Under the pieces are notes generated by a model. That model was not told the DNA's origin, made no database searches, and saw only the letters and a program-made list of their open reading frames with translations. 64,000 bases of DNA, from NCBI RefSeq assembly GCF_965221685.1, contig NZ_OZ244907.1; one strand, written 5' to 3'. Positions 36,300 through 47,699 of the stretch are shown here, in pieces. The DNA is from Palauibacter sp022826685. Lineage in GTDB: Bacteria > Gemmatimonadota > Gemmatimonadetes > Palauibacterales > Palauibacteraceae. The translations under genes and the position numbers were made by a program. The first letter of the stretch is position 1. Each line of letters begins with the position of its first letter.

Positions 36300-37220
36300 G
36301 TGCCTGAACTGAGCGATCCACGCCTCTACCTGTTCTCCGTCCTGGCGCTCTTCACGGCCGGGCTTCTCATCGCGTGGGCGCGCGCCGCCGCCGCGGCCAC
36401 GCGGGCCGGACGGGAGCGTGACGGCTGGCGGGGCCGCCCCAGCGCATTCGAACTCCTGGTGGGCTTCGGGACGAACTTCTTCGATACGCTCGGCATCGGC
36501 TCCTTCGCGCCGACCACCTCGCTGTTCAAGCTGAAGAAGGTCGTGCCCGACGAGGAAATCCCGGGCACGATGATGATCGGGCACACGCCTCCGGTCGTGA
36601 TCCAGGCCTTCATCTTCATCGCGATCATCAGCGTGGAGCCGACGACGCTCTTCGTCCTCATCGCGGCTGCCGTCGTCGGGGCCTGGCTGGGGGCGGGGAT
36701 CGTGGCCCGCCTGCCCCGCTACCGGATCCAGATCGGGATGGGAATCGCGCTCCTCATCGCCGCCGCCACCTTCCTCATGGCGATCTTCGGGATCGCGGCC
36801 GTGGGAGGAGCGGCGTCCGGCCTGTCCGGCGGATCGCTCGCCCTCGCGGCGGGCTGTCTCTTTGTCCTCGGAGCGCTCATGACGATCGGGATCGGGATCT
36901 ACGCTCCGACGATGATCGTCGTCAGCCTCATGGGACTGAACCCGGCCGTCGCCTTCCCGATCATGATGGGCGCGTCCGCATTCCTGATGCCGGTCGCGGG
37001 CCTTCGTTTCCTGAAGGCGGGACGCTACGGACTCCGCGCGGCCCTCGGCCTCGCGATCGGCGGGATCCCCGCCGTGCTGATCGCCGCGTTCATCGTCCGC
37101 TCGCTTCCTCTGAACGCCATGCGCTGGCTCGTCGTGGTCGTCGTCCTCTACGCCGCGATCGCGATGCTCCGCTCCGCCATCCAGGAGCGCCGCTCCGGCG
37201 CCGACGGTGCGGGAGGCTGA
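36300..37220 (+). CDS. TSUP/TauE-SafE-family permease
   Basis: 306 residues with about eight hydrophobic helices arranged as two repeats, each starting with a G-F/I-G-x-N/Y-x-P/F motif (FELLVGFGTNFFDTLGIGSF and LMTIGIGIYAPTMIVVSL). This inverted repeat is the mark of the TauE/SafE sulfite/organosulfur exporter family. Starts at GTG 36300 with AAGGAG about 14 bases upstream. The substrate could be sulfite, sulfonate or other organic anions. It follows the MoxR operon by 24 bases and precedes the cyclodeaminase-like gene closely. Confidence 0.78.
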   Translation: MPELSDPRLYLFSVLALFTAGLLIAWARAAAAATRAGRERDGWRGRPSAFELLVGFGTNFFDTLGIGSFAPTTSLFKLKKVVPDEEIPGTMMIGHTPPVVIQAFIFIAIISVEPTTLFVLIAAAVVGAWLGAGIVARLPRYRIQIGMGIALLIAAATFLMAIFGIAAVGGAASGLSGGSLALAAGCLFVLGALMTIGIGIYAPTMIVVSLMGLNPAVAFPIMMGASAFLMPVAGLRFLKAGRYGLRAALGLAIGGIPAVLIAAFIVRSLPLNAMRWLVVVVVLYAAIAMLRSAIQERRSGADGAGG

Positions 37221-37224
37221 ACGA

Positions 37225-38232
37225 GTGGAGATCCGGATTCTCTCGAGGAGCGACATCGAGCGGGCCGTAACGGCGAAGACGGCCGTGGACGCGATGCGGG
37301 TCGCCTTCGGGGAACTGTCCGGCGGTCAGGCGGTGGTTCCCGTGCGGGGGCACCTCGAGAGCCGGAACGGGATCACCCTTCTCATGCCCGCCTTCCTCGC
37401 CGGCTCCGGCGGGCTCGGGGCCAAGATCGTCTCGGTCTTCCCCGGCAACGTCTCCGCCGGTCAACCGCCGATCCAGGGGGCGATCATCCTGCTCGACGCG
37501 GAGACGGGACGCACCCGCGCCCTCCTCGACGGCACCTCGCTGACGGAGATCCGGACGGCGGCGGGCAGCGGGCTGGCCACGGAACTGCTGGCCGACCCCG
37601 CCGCGGACGTGCTCGCCGTATTCGGGGCCGGCGCCCAGGGCCGGGCCCACATCGAACTGCTGGCCGCCTGCCGGCCGCTGCGCGAGATCCGGATCGTCTC
37701 CGTTCCCCCCGAAGGCGCCGAGGAACTCGCTGCGGCGCTCACCGCCCGGGCCGCATCGCTCGTGCCGCCCGAAGGGGGGACTCCGCCCCGGATCCGGGCG
37801 GTCGCGACCCCGGCCGAGGCGCTCGACGGCGCGGGCCTCGTCGTGACCGCGACCACGAGCGAGACGCCGGTCTTCTCGCCCGAACTCCTCGAACCCGGGG
37901 CCCACGTCAACGCGATCGGCGCCTTTCAGCCCCACACGCGCGAGATCCCCGAGGAGGTCATCACCCGCGCACGCGTGATCGTGGACCAGCGGGAAGCGAT
38001 CTGGGAGGAGGCCGGCGACCTCATCATCCCGGTGGAGAAGGGGATCGTCGGGCGCGACGTGATCGATGCCGAACTCGGCGAGATCGTCAACGGCCAGGCC
38101 CCGGGCGGGCGCGGCGACCGCGATTTCACCCTCTTCAAATCGGTCGGGAATGCCGCCCAGGATGTCGCGATCGCGGAAGCGGCCCTGACCCGGGCGGAGG
38201 AACTCGGCCTGGGCTCCGTCGTTCCCTTCTAG
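37225..38232 (+). CDS. Ornithine cyclodeaminase / mu-crystallin family oxidoreductase
   Basis: 335 residues. GTG 37225 is chosen because GGGAGG lies eight bases upstream; an earlier GTG at 37207 is part of the previous gene's end. Family features: LGAKIVSVFPGN, LLDGTSLTEIRTAA with the substrate Arg, the NAD(P) site VFGAGAQGRAHIELL, and FKSVGNAAQDVA near the C-terminus. Family members convert ornithine to proline or reduce pyrroline/piperideine-2-carboxylates or imines; the exact reaction cannot be fixed. It may be co-transcribed with the permease. Confidence 0.88.
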   Translation: MEIRILSRSDIERAVTAKTAVDAMRVAFGELSGGQAVVPVRGHLESRNGITLLMPAFLAGSGGLGAKIVSVFPGNVSAGQPPIQGAIILLDAETGRTRALLDGTSLTEIRTAAGSGLATELLADPAADVLAVFGAGAQGRAHIELLAACRPLREIRIVSVPPEGAEELAAALTARAASLVPPEGGTPPRIRAVATPAEALDGAGLVVTATTSETPVFSPELLEPGAHVNAIGAFQPHTREIPEEVITRARVIVDQREAIWEEAGDLIIPVEKGIVGRDVIDAELGEIVNGQAPGGRGDRDFTLFKSVGNAAQDVAIAEAALTRAEELGLGSVVPF

Positions 38233-38262
38233 TGTCGACACCGGCCGGCCGCTGACGCGATC

Positions 38263-39033
38263 GTGTCCGCGATGGGTGGCGTCGCGCTCCACAGCGCCCT
38301 TGTATGGATCCTCCTGGCCCTCGCGCCGCTGACGTTCATCGGTCTGCTGCGCCTGAAAGCCCCCTACGGCCGCCACTATTCGGGTCGCGGCTGGGGCCCG
38401 GCCCTCCCGGACCGCGTCGGCTGGATTCTGATGGAAATACCGGCGCCGGCCTTCTTTGCCTATGTCTATTTCGCCGGACAGTCGGTCGGCGGCGTGGCGC
38501 CGCTCATCTTTCTCGGTATCTGGCAGTGCCACTATCTGAACCGGACATTCATCTATCCCCTCCGAACGCGGACCAGCGGAAAGAAGATGCCCGTCGCCGC
38601 CGCGGCCTCCGGTTTCACATTTAATATGCTCAACGCGTATGTGAATGCGCGCTGGATCTCGGAGATCGGACAGTACGATCTGCAGTGGCTGGGAGATCCG
38701 CGGTTCCTCGCCGGCCTGTCCGTCTTCGCGGCCGGCTTCGCCCTGAACCTGCACTCCGACAACACCCTGCTGAAGCTGCGGAAGCCCGGGGAGACGGGCT
38801 ATTCGATCCCGCGCGGCGGGGGGTTCCGCTACGTCTCCTGTCCCAACTATCTGGGAGAGGTGATGGAATGGGCCGGCTGGGCGCTCGCGACGTGGTCGCT
38901 GGCCGGACTCGCCTTCTTCCTGTTCACCGCGGCGAACCTCGTCCCGAGGGCGCTCAGCCACCACCGCTGGTACCGGGAACGGTTCGAGGACTATCCCCCG
39001 GGGCGGAAGGCGATCATCCCGGGATGGATCTGA
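38263..39033 (+). CDS. Steroid 5-alpha-reductase-fold membrane protein
   Basis: 256 residues with about six transmembrane helices. The C-terminal half holds the conserved signature of 3-oxo-5-alpha-steroid 4-dehydrogenase family proteins: GYSIPRGGGFRYVSCPNYLG, EWAGWALATWS, HHRWYRERF and YPPGRKAIIPGW. In eukaryotes these NADPH enzymes reduce a C=C bond next to a ketone; in bacteria the substrate is usually unknown (sterol, polyprenal or fatty enone). Start GTG 38263 or ATG 38272. Its last 20 bases overlap the end of the convergent M23 gene. Confidence 0.85.
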   Translation: MSAMGGVALHSALVWILLALAPLTFIGLLRLKAPYGRHYSGRGWGPALPDRVGWILMEIPAPAFFAYVYFAGQSVGGVAPLIFLGIWQCHYLNRTFIYPLRTRTSGKKMPVAAAASGFTFNMLNAYVNARWISEIGQYDLQWLGDPRFLAGLSVFAAGFALNLHSDNTLLKLRKPGETGYSIPRGGGFRYVSCPNYLGEVMEWAGWALATWSLAGLAFFLFTAANLVPRALSHHRWYRERFEDYPPGRKAIIPGWI

Positions 39034-39928
39034 TCCCCGGAAGCGCGAGCAGGCTGCGCGGGTCCACGCTCGTACCCCCATAACGCACGACCCAGTGCAG
39101 GTGGGGGCCGGTCACTCGGCCGGTGGCCCCGACCCTCCCGATGGGCGTCCCCGCCGCGACTGTGTCGCCGACGGAAACCAGTTGCTCGCTGAGATGGAAG
39201 TAGCCGGTGAGCAGGCCGCCGCCGTGATTGAGGTAGACGACGTTCCCCCCGAGCAGAAAACCGTCGACGATCACCACGACGCCATCGGCGGCCGCCGTCA
39301 CGATCGCGCCGCGGGCGCCGGCCAGGTCGAGTCCCATATGGCGGCTCGTGATCTGTCCGTTGAACTCGCGACCGGTGCCGAAGCCGCTCGTCACGCGGGA
39401 TTCGCGCGGGAGACGCACCGTGCTCCACATGCGCGGCATGGCGTGCGCTTCGCGCGAGGCCCGGGCGGCCTTCTCCCGATCGGTCGCCAGCCGCGCCTGG
39501 TCCTCCTCGTTCGGCGGGGACCCGAAGCGCGGCGCCACCGTGAGCCGCTCGTGCTCGTATTCGCCCGCCCGCACGGGAATGCGGAGCGAGTCGGTCAAGG
39601 AGCGGCCGTCCGCGTAGTCCGCCCGCACCCACGCGTCGAGCGTGTCCACCGTCGAAATGGGGACCGCCGCCAGACTCTCGAGCACCGGTCCGACGCGCCG
39701 GAAGTGCAGCGCCTCGCCCCCCACCTCGCCGATGGCGGAGATCACGCCGGAGCCCGATGGCGCCGCAACGCCAATGACGAAGAGGTGACCCTGCACGGGC
39801 GCGGCCGGCGCCCACGCAACGCCCAGAGGGGGCAGGGGAGTCGGCGGGGACGCGCACGAGCCGAAAAAAAACGCCATCGCGAGCGCCGCCAGAGTGACGC
39901 GGCTGACAGGAGATGAGGAAGAGTTCAT
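39014..39928 (-). CDS. M23 (LytM) peptidase lipoprotein
   Basis: 304 residues from ATG 39928. Signal peptide with lipobox FFFGSC (about residues 20-25), so probably an envelope lipoprotein. After a beta-rich region the LytM domain shows RVTSGFGTGREF, SRHMGLDLAG (metal His and Asp), GNVVYLNHG and GPHLHWVV. All metal ligands are present, so it should be an active zinc endopeptidase that cuts peptidoglycan cross-links. The frame is open upstream to 40009, but that overlaps the operator region of the toxin-antitoxin pair and has no good start. Confidence 0.85.
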   Translation of the reverse strand: MNSSSSPVSRVTLAALAMAFFFGSCASPPTPLPPLGVAWAPAAPVQGHLFVIGVAAPSGSGVISAIGEVGGEALHFRRVGPVLESLAAVPISTVDTLDAWVRADYADGRSLTDSLRIPVRAGEYEHERLTVAPRFGSPPNEEDQARLATDREKAARASREAHAMPRMWSTVRLPRESRVTSGFGTGREFNGQITSRHMGLDLAGARGAIVTAAADGVVVIVDGFLLGGNVVYLNHGGGLLTGYFHLSEQLVSVGDTVAAGTPIGRVGATGRVTGPHLHWVVRYGGTSVDPRSLLALPGIRSIPG

Positions 39929-39967
39929 GTAGGTCGCCGGGTTATCGTGGTTGCCCTGTGCGCACGC

Positions 39968-39996
39968 TTGACATGCTGTCAACATGAAAACATGTT
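39968..39996 (+). promoter_or_regulatory. Overlapping palindromic operators of the FitAB/VapBC-like pair
   Basis: TTGACA-TGC-TGTCAA (39968-39982) is a perfect palindrome whose left arm is also an ideal -35 hexamer. It is adjoined by AACATG-AAAA-CATGTT (39981-39996), another perfect inverted repeat. ACATGT recurs at 39990 and 40001, 11 bases apart. The sites lie directly before the antitoxin start at 40003, as expected for autorepression. Confidence 0.55.
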
Positions 39997-40002
39997 TATC
40001 AC

Positions 40003-40233
40003 ATGTCAAAGATGCTTCAGGTACGAAATATACCGGACGAGCTGCACCGGCGGCTCAAGTCCCGTGCGGCGCTCGCGGGCACGTCGATGTCGGACTACGT
40101 CCTCCGCGAGATCCGCCAGTCCCTGGAGAAGCCCACCCGGCAAGAACTGTTCAACCGCATTGCCCGGCTCCCACCGATCGAACCGGATCCACCGCCGAGC
40201 GAGGTCCTCCGCGAAGCCCGGGCGAGGCGCTGA
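40003..40233 (+). CDS. FitA/VapB-like antitoxin
   Basis: 76 residues with an Arc/FitA-type RHH: MLQVRNIPDELHRRLKSRAA followed by GTSMSDYVLREIRQSL, then a Pro/Glu-rich tail (PPIEPDPPPSEVLREARARR) that would wrap the toxin. ATG 40003 and ATG 40012 are both possible. The toxin gene begins six bases after its stop. Confidence 0.82.
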   Translation: MSKMLQVRNIPDELHRRLKSRAALAGTSMSDYVLREIRQSLEKPTRQELFNRIARLPPIEPDPPPSEVLREARARR

Positions 40234-40239
40234 CGCCGC

Positions 40240-40674
40240 GTGGTCGCCGTCCTGGATGCATCTGCCGTCGTGGAACTGGTAGTGGGTACGCGCTCCGGCG
40301 CCCGAATCATGCAACGAATCTCCGATCCCGGGATCTCCCTGCACAGCCCCGAGCTCCTGGACCTCGAAGTGCTCCACGTTCTGCGCCGGTACGAGAGGAC
40401 CGGGGCGGTCTCGTCGACCCGTGCCGGCGAGGCGTATCGCAACCTCCTCGATCTCGATGTGCGGCGGCACGGACACGAGCCGCTCCTGTCGAGGATCTGG
40501 TCCCGTCGCCACAACCTCACGGCGTACGACGCCGCCTACGTCACGCTGGCCGAGATCCTCGACGCCCCCCTCCTCACGACGGACCGCCGGTTGGCCGGAG
40601 TCCCGGCCCTCCCGGTGCCGGTGGAGGTGTTCACCCGTGTTCCGGCGAACCCGCCGGCTCGACGGAGCCGCTAG
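40240..40674 (+). CDS. PIN-domain (FitB/VapC-like) toxin
   Basis: 144 residues, normal for the family. PIN acidic residues: AVLDASAVVEL (Asp), LLDLEVLHVL (Glu), LTAYDAAYVTLAE (Asp) and LLTTDRRLAG (Asp). Expected to be a magnesium-dependent ribonuclease neutralised by the preceding antitoxin. GTG 40240 start. It ends four bases from the convergent MFS gene. Confidence 0.85.
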   Translation: MVAVLDASAVVELVVGTRSGARIMQRISDPGISLHSPELLDLEVLHVLRRYERTGAVSSTRAGEAYRNLLDLDVRRHGHEPLLSRIWSRRHNLTAYDAAYVTLAEILDAPLLTTDRRLAGVPALPVPVEVFTRVPANPPARRSR

Positions 40675-40678
40675 CGCG

Positions 40679-41971
40679 TCAGGGCTGGTCGGGGACGGGG
40701 ATCCCGTAGCGCTCCAGCGTCTTCTTCACCGTCGGGCGGCCCAGGCTGACGCGATCATCGTCGAGCAGGTACGAGAACAGGTAGCCCGCGCCGAGCATGA
40801 GGATCCCGATGAGGAAGCAGTACATGACCGCGCGGTCAGGGTAGGAGTCCTTGAGGTATCCCACGTACAGCGGGCCGCAGATGCCCGCCGCGGCCCAGGC
40901 GGTGAGGATCGCGCCGTACACCTTCGACATGTTCCCGGGGCCGTAAACCTCGAGGATGAACGAGGGCATGGTCGCGAACCCTCCGCCGAAGCAGAGCAGC
41001 ACGTAGCACACGAGCGCGGAGAAGATCCACGGATTGGACTCGGTCATGAGCACGCCGAACACGACCATCTGGCTCGCGAGCAGGATGCGGAACACGCCGA
41101 CGCGCCCGATGCGGTCGGAGAGCCAGGCCCACAGGATGCGCCCCAGCCCGTTACAGACGGAGCTCGCGGCGATGAGCGTCGCGCCGTACTCCGCCAGCAC
41201 CGCCGGCTCGACGCTGGGATCGGCCAGCCCCCAGACCTCCTGCAGGAGTTCGGACTGGAAGCTGATGACGGAGATGCCCGCGGCGATGTTGAAGAAGAAA
41301 ACGATCCAGATGATGACGAACTGGCTGGACTTCAGGTACTGGCCCACCTTCGCCGGCTGCTTCCACGGCGCGACCTGGGCGGCCGGCGGGTCGTCGATGA
41401 CGAAGCTGCTGGGGATCAGGATGCAGGCGAAGACGATCCCCAGCCACAGGAAGATCTGCGGGAGATCCCCCTCCGTCTGCAGCACCAGCAGGGGTGCGAG
41501 ACCCTTGCTGAGGATGAGTGCGCCGATGCCGAAGCCCATCACGACGATGCCCGTGACGAGCCCCTTCCGGTCCGGGAACCACTTCGCGGCCGTGGTGACC
41601 GGCGTCACGTACCCGAGTCCGATGCCGATGCCCCCGATGAGCCCGTACCCGGCGTAGAAGAGGAGGATCGAGTCGATCCGGAGCGCGAAGCTCGCGATGA
41701 TGTAGCCGCCCGCGAACAGCGTGCTTCCGATGAGGGCGAGTCGCCGGGGACCCACCTTGGGCAGAAGCTGGCCGGCCCAGGCCGCGGCCGTCCCCAGAGA
41801 GAAGATGGCGATGCAGAAGGCGAGCGACCCCTGCGTGAACGTCCAACCCGCCTGCCGGACGAGCATCGTCTGGAAGAAGCTCCAGGCATAGACGGTGCCG
41901 AAGCAGACCTGCAGGACCGTGCAGAAGAAGGCGATCGCGACCCGGGGCGCCTTCCACCCCTCGGCGGACAC
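40679..41971 (-). CDS. MFS transporter, oxalate/formate antiporter (OFA/OxlT-like) family
   Basis: 430 residues with 12 predicted helices. Family marks: QVCFGTVYAWSFFQTML in helix 1, GGIGIGLGYVTPVTTAAKWF and PDRKGLVTGIVVMGFGIGAL after helix 4, and NGLGRILWAWLSDRIGR in the second half. OFA members exchange or take up carboxylates such as oxalate, formate or lactate. Start GTG 41971, one base after the stop of the upstream sensor gene, so the two are in one operon with the substrate-binding protein. Confidence 0.88.
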   Translation of the reverse strand: MSAEGWKAPRVAIAFFCTVLQVCFGTVYAWSFFQTMLVRQAGWTFTQGSLAFCIAIFSLGTAAAWAGQLLPKVGPRRLALIGSTLFAGGYIIASFALRIDSILLFYAGYGLIGGIGIGLGYVTPVTTAAKWFPDRKGLVTGIVVMGFGIGALILSKGLAPLLVLQTEGDLPQIFLWLGIVFACILIPSSFVIDDPPAAQVAPWKQPAKVGQYLKSSQFVIIWIVFFFNIAAGISVISFQSELLQEVWGLADPSVEPAVLAEYGATLIAASSVCNGLGRILWAWLSDRIGRVGVFRILLASQMVVFGVLMTESNPWIFSALVCYVLLCFGGGFATMPSFILEVYGPGNMSKVYGAILTAWAAAGICGPLYVGYLKDSYPDRAVMYCFLIGILMLGAGYLFSYLLDDDRVSLGRPTVKKTLERYGIPVPDQP

Positions 41972-41972
41972 G

Positions 41973-42734
41973 TCAGTCCGTTCCCGAACCCGGATTCGAC
42001 GCCGCGCCCGAGACCTCGCCCTTCACGGCGTGCAGCATCAGGCGCGCCATCTCCCCGATCTCGTCGTCGCGCGCCAGGACTTTCGCGTCGTTCAGCGAAT
42101 CGGCATCGCGGCGGGCCAGCCCCACCACGTAGGAGAGCAGCTCCTCGAGCGGCGTGACGGCGAGCTTCACGAACCAGATCGAACCGAGGACGCCGACGAT
42201 GAGGATGATGCAGATCAGGGCGATCTGTTGTCCCGTGGCGCGCTGGATCTTGAGACGCACGAGGTCGAGATCCATCCCCACGTGCACCGTGCCTGCCTGT
42301 CCGGCCAGGATCGGGCTCCCGACCTCCACGAAATCGCCCATCCCCGGCAGGCTGCGTTCGATCGGCTCGGTCGCGTGCGGGTCGCCCTCGCGGATCACCT
42401 CGGGGACGCCGGGCACGAACGTGTGGGTCAGGATCTCACCGGTGTCGCTCGTGATGTAGATGTACCGGATGCTCTGGATCTCGACGAACTGGTCGATGAG
42501 CGACTGCAGCGTGGCGAGGTTGCGGTTGAGAAGGATGTCGACGCTGGAGTCGGCGATGTTCTTGGCGATGTTCGCGCTGTTGCTCTCGTATTCCTCCTGC
42601 AGCTGGCTGGAGACCGTGCGGATCGAGAGCGTGGAGGTGGCGAATACGATGGCGCCGAAGAGGACGAAGATGCCGAAGCGCGTCTTCCGGAAGAGCTTCT
42701 TGATCCGGATCGCCTGCTGGTCGGGCTGCGTCAC
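41973..42734 (-). CDS. Membrane sensor with periplasmic domain and HAMP, no output domain
   Basis: 253 residues. GTG 42734 overlaps the previous gene's stop (GTGA). Transmembrane helix 1 at about 20-42 (FGIFVLFGAIVFATSTLSIR), a sCACHE/double-sensor-like periplasmic domain (about 45-170, with RYIYITSDTGEILTHTF and AGTVHVGMDLDLV), transmembrane helix 2 (about 172-192) and a HAMP-like linker (VTPLEELLSYVVGLARRD ... DEIGEMARLMLHAVKG). The protein then ends; no kinase, cyclase or methyl-accepting domain follows, and none is encoded nearby. It may signal to a partner in trans or work as a binding-protein receptor for the transporter. Confidence 0.8.
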   Translation of the reverse strand: MTQPDQQAIRIKKLFRKTRFGIFVLFGAIVFATSTLSIRTVSSQLQEEYESNSANIAKNIADSSVDILLNRNLATLQSLIDQFVEIQSIRYIYITSDTGEILTHTFVPGVPEVIREGDPHATEPIERSLPGMGDFVEVGSPILAGQAGTVHVGMDLDLVRLKIQRATGQQIALICIILIVGVLGSIWFVKLAVTPLEELLSYVVGLARRDADSLNDAKVLARDDEIGEMARLMLHAVKGEVSGAASNPGSGTD

Positions 42735-44149
42735 GGGGCCCCGTCGTTCGTGGTCGCGTCCAGGCCGAACTTGGCTTCCCAGTCGCTCAGGGTGACGAAA
42801 CCGCCGTCCTCGACGACCGTGTAGTAGACGGACTGGAGTCCCTGCCGCCGCTCTGGTCCGAACGACACCCGCTCGCCGATCCCCAGATCGTAGTTGCGCA
42901 CGGAGAACACCGCGTCGTTCAGCTTGCCGCGCTCGGGGGTGCCGTCGATCCGACTCAGGATTTCCGTGAGCAGTTTCGCGTCCAGGTATCCTTCGAGGCT
43001 CGTGAAGCTGTACGGGAACGGGTCGTAGGGTTCCACCACGAGTTCCTCCGGCACCTGGGGATCGTAGCGGTCCATCAGATTCCGGTACTCGGGTACCGAC
43101 TGGATCGACGTGTCCTCGTAGCTGGGAACGACCTGCGAGTTCACGAGCCACGGCGTGTAGTACGCCGGATCATCACTGCTCGCGTCCATGAGGAGGGCCA
43201 GCAGGTTCTCGCTTCCCACGAACGAGAGGTTGGCGATGGGCACGTGCAGCCCCAGGTCCATCGCGTCGCGGGCGAAGGCCGCGCATGCGGCGTAGGCGCC
43301 CACGCAGATCACGGCATCGGGGGACGCTTCCTGCAGAATCTCGACCTGCGGCCGCATCACGCTCGTGAACTGCGTGCCCCGCCGGTAGGTCGCCTCCCCG
43401 GCGATCGTCTCGCCGTGCCGGGCCAGCGCCGCCCTCACGCCGGCCCAACCGCTGCGCCCGTAGGCGTCGGCCTGGTAGAAGACCGCGATCCGGCGGCGTC
43501 CGATGCGGACGAAGTTGTCGACGAGCCCCGCCGTCTCCTGGCCGTAGGAGGCGCGCAGGTTGAAGGCGAACTCCCCGTACGGCGGCTCACGCTGCGGCTG
43601 GGCGCCCGTGAAGGGGAAGAAGATGTACATCTGCTGGTCCTGGAACTTCTTCAGAAGCGGCAGGACGCGGGTGACGGTCGGCGTGCCGACGTAGCCGAAC
43701 AGCAGGAAGACCTCGTCCTCCAGCATCAGCCTGAGCGTGTTCTCCACGCACGGGTCGGGCTGGTAACCGTCGTCGTAGAGCTTGAGGACGATCCGCCGGC
43801 CGTTGACGCCGCCCTGCTCGTTGATCTGACCGAAGCAGGACATCGCCCCGCGATACAGTTCGGTGCCCAGCCCCCGGGAGGGCCCGGAGAAGGCCGCGGA
43901 CACGCCGAGGAGGATCTCGTCGTCGGGCTGCGCGCCCTGCTTTCCGCTCCAGCGCAGCCCCGGAGCGAGCGGTCGGGTGGAGGCGCCGAGCGACGTGGCG
44001 AAAGGCGCGCCGAGCAAGCCCGCGAGCCCGGCGCGGATCGCGGAGCGGCGCGTCAGGAGTCCGCCCGGCGGCGGCGCTGCCCGAGCCGGATCGCGGTCCG
44101 GGACCGGCGGTCCGTCGGAAGGCTGCGTCCCTTTTCGACTTCCGGACAA
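42731..44149 (-). CDS. Tat-exported ABC-type substrate-binding protein (LivK/urea-amide type)
   Basis: 472 residues from TTG 44149, which has AAGGAGAGG with a six-base spacer (44161-44153). ATG codons at 44179 and 44245 lack ribosome sites. The twin-arginine motif LLTRRSAIRAGLAGLLGAP sits at about 38-56. The mature protein is a type I periplasmic-binding fold: ILLGVSAAFSGPSRGLGTEL, INEQGGVNGRRIVLKLYDDG, FGYVGTPTVTRVLP, RIAVFYQADAYGRSGW. This class binds amino acids, amides or aromatic acids. No ABC permease or ATPase lies nearby; the two downstream genes are a sensor and an MFS carrier. Confidence 0.85.
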   Translation of the reverse strand: MSGSRKGTQPSDGPPVPDRDPARAAPPPGGLLTRRSAIRAGLAGLLGAPFATSLGASTRPLAPGLRWSGKQGAQPDDEILLGVSAAFSGPSRGLGTELYRGAMSCFGQINEQGGVNGRRIVLKLYDDGYQPDPCVENTLRLMLEDEVFLLFGYVGTPTVTRVLPLLKKFQDQQMYIFFPFTGAQPQREPPYGEFAFNLRASYGQETAGLVDNFVRIGRRRIAVFYQADAYGRSGWAGVRAALARHGETIAGEATYRRGTQFTSVMRPQVEILQEASPDAVICVGAYAACAAFARDAMDLGLHVPIANLSFVGSENLLALLMDASSDDPAYYTPWLVNSQVVPSYEDTSIQSVPEYRNLMDRYDPQVPEELVVEPYDPFPYSFTSLEGYLDAKLLTEILSRIDGTPERGKLNDAVFSVRNYDLGIGERVSFGPERRQGLQSVYYTVVEDGGFVTLSDWEAKFGLDATTNDGAP

Positions 44150-44226
44150 TACCCTCTCCTTGCCTGCGTCGGCGATCATCCGCGTGGCCAAGGCCGGTCC
44201 GTCAAGGGGCAACCGACCGGCATCAG

Positions 44227-44255
44227 AGTTTATTCGCAAGTACATTCATGTTCAA
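44227..44255 (-). promoter_or_regulatory. Candidate sigma70-like promoter of the binding protein/sensor/MFS operon
   Basis: On the minus strand, TTGAAC (44255-44250) and TAAACT (44232-44227) are separated by 17 bases, each matching the consensus at four of six positions. A start near 44220 would leave a leader of about 70 bases before TTG 44149. The region is noticeably AT-richer than its surroundings. Confidence 0.35.
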
Positions 44256-44348
44256 CCTGAAGCCCCGTTCTCCGGTCGATCCGGGGCCTCGGATTCGATA
44301 CGTTGCCCACTGAGGAACAAACCCTTCGCGGTCTCGATGAGGTCCACC

Positions 44349-47132
<2,784 letters not shown>

Positions 47133-47141
47133 GCCGCTGTC

Positions 47142-47699
47142 TCAGGACTCCCTGAGCGCAGCCTCGATCCAGCGGCGGTCGGCCTTCCGCAGGTGGTCGG
47201 GGGCCGCGGGCTCGGCGCGCTCTTCGTCGTCGCGACCCCGGCCGCGCCGGATGCGGCGGGCGACGAGAAAGCCTCCGAGGAGGAAGGCCAGGCCCGGACC
47301 CGCGTAGACGATGAGATTCATCCCCTCGGCCCGGGGCTTGAGGAGGATCCACGGACCGTAGGCCTCGACGAAGTACGCCTCGATCTCTTCCGCCGTGCGA
47401 CCCTCCATCAGCATGGTGCGGATCACGTCCTGCATCTCGCGCGCGATGCGCGCCGACGACTCCGCGACGGACTGCTGGCGGCAGATGGGGCAGCGTAGCG
47501 TGGCGCCGATCTCCGCCGTCCGCTGGTCGATTTCAGCAGTGCGAACCGGGTCGCCGGGGGCGGCCGGCCGCTCGATCCCGTCGAGGGCCCCGTCGACCGT
47601 CTGCGCAGCAGCGGGTGCGGCGAGCAGAGCCATCATGAGCGCGCCGCCGCGCCACGCTTGCGGCAGCCCGAGTCTCCACGCACGGCGCTCGGGATGCAT
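47142..47699 (-). CDS. ccmH: Cytochrome c maturation protein CcmH
   Basis: 185 residues. Signal peptide (ending APAAAQ, about 33), then the CcmH domain with LRCPICRQQSVAESSA (thiol pair CxxC at about 70-73), RTMLMEGRTAEEIEAYFVEA and YGPWILLKP. One C-terminal transmembrane helix (about 128-147) and a basic cytosolic tail. It reduces apocytochrome thiols and helps ligate heme. The ATG overlaps the ccmG stop by one base (TGATG). Confidence 0.9.
   Translation of the reverse strand: MHPERRAWRLGLPQAWRGGALMMALLAAPAAAQTVDGALDGIERPAAPGDPVRTAEIDQRTAEIGATLRCPICRQQSVAESSARIAREMQDVIRTMLMEGRTAEEIEAYFVEAYGPWILLKPRAEGMNLIVYAGPGLAFLLGGFLVARRIRRGRGRDDEERAEPAAPDHLRKADRRWIEAALRES

Noticed and set aside
42731..44245. 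ATG 44245 or ATG 44179 as start of the binding protein
   Set aside because: Neither has a ribosome site, and both would put over 40 residues before the Tat motif; TTG 44149 has AAGGAG at ideal spacing.
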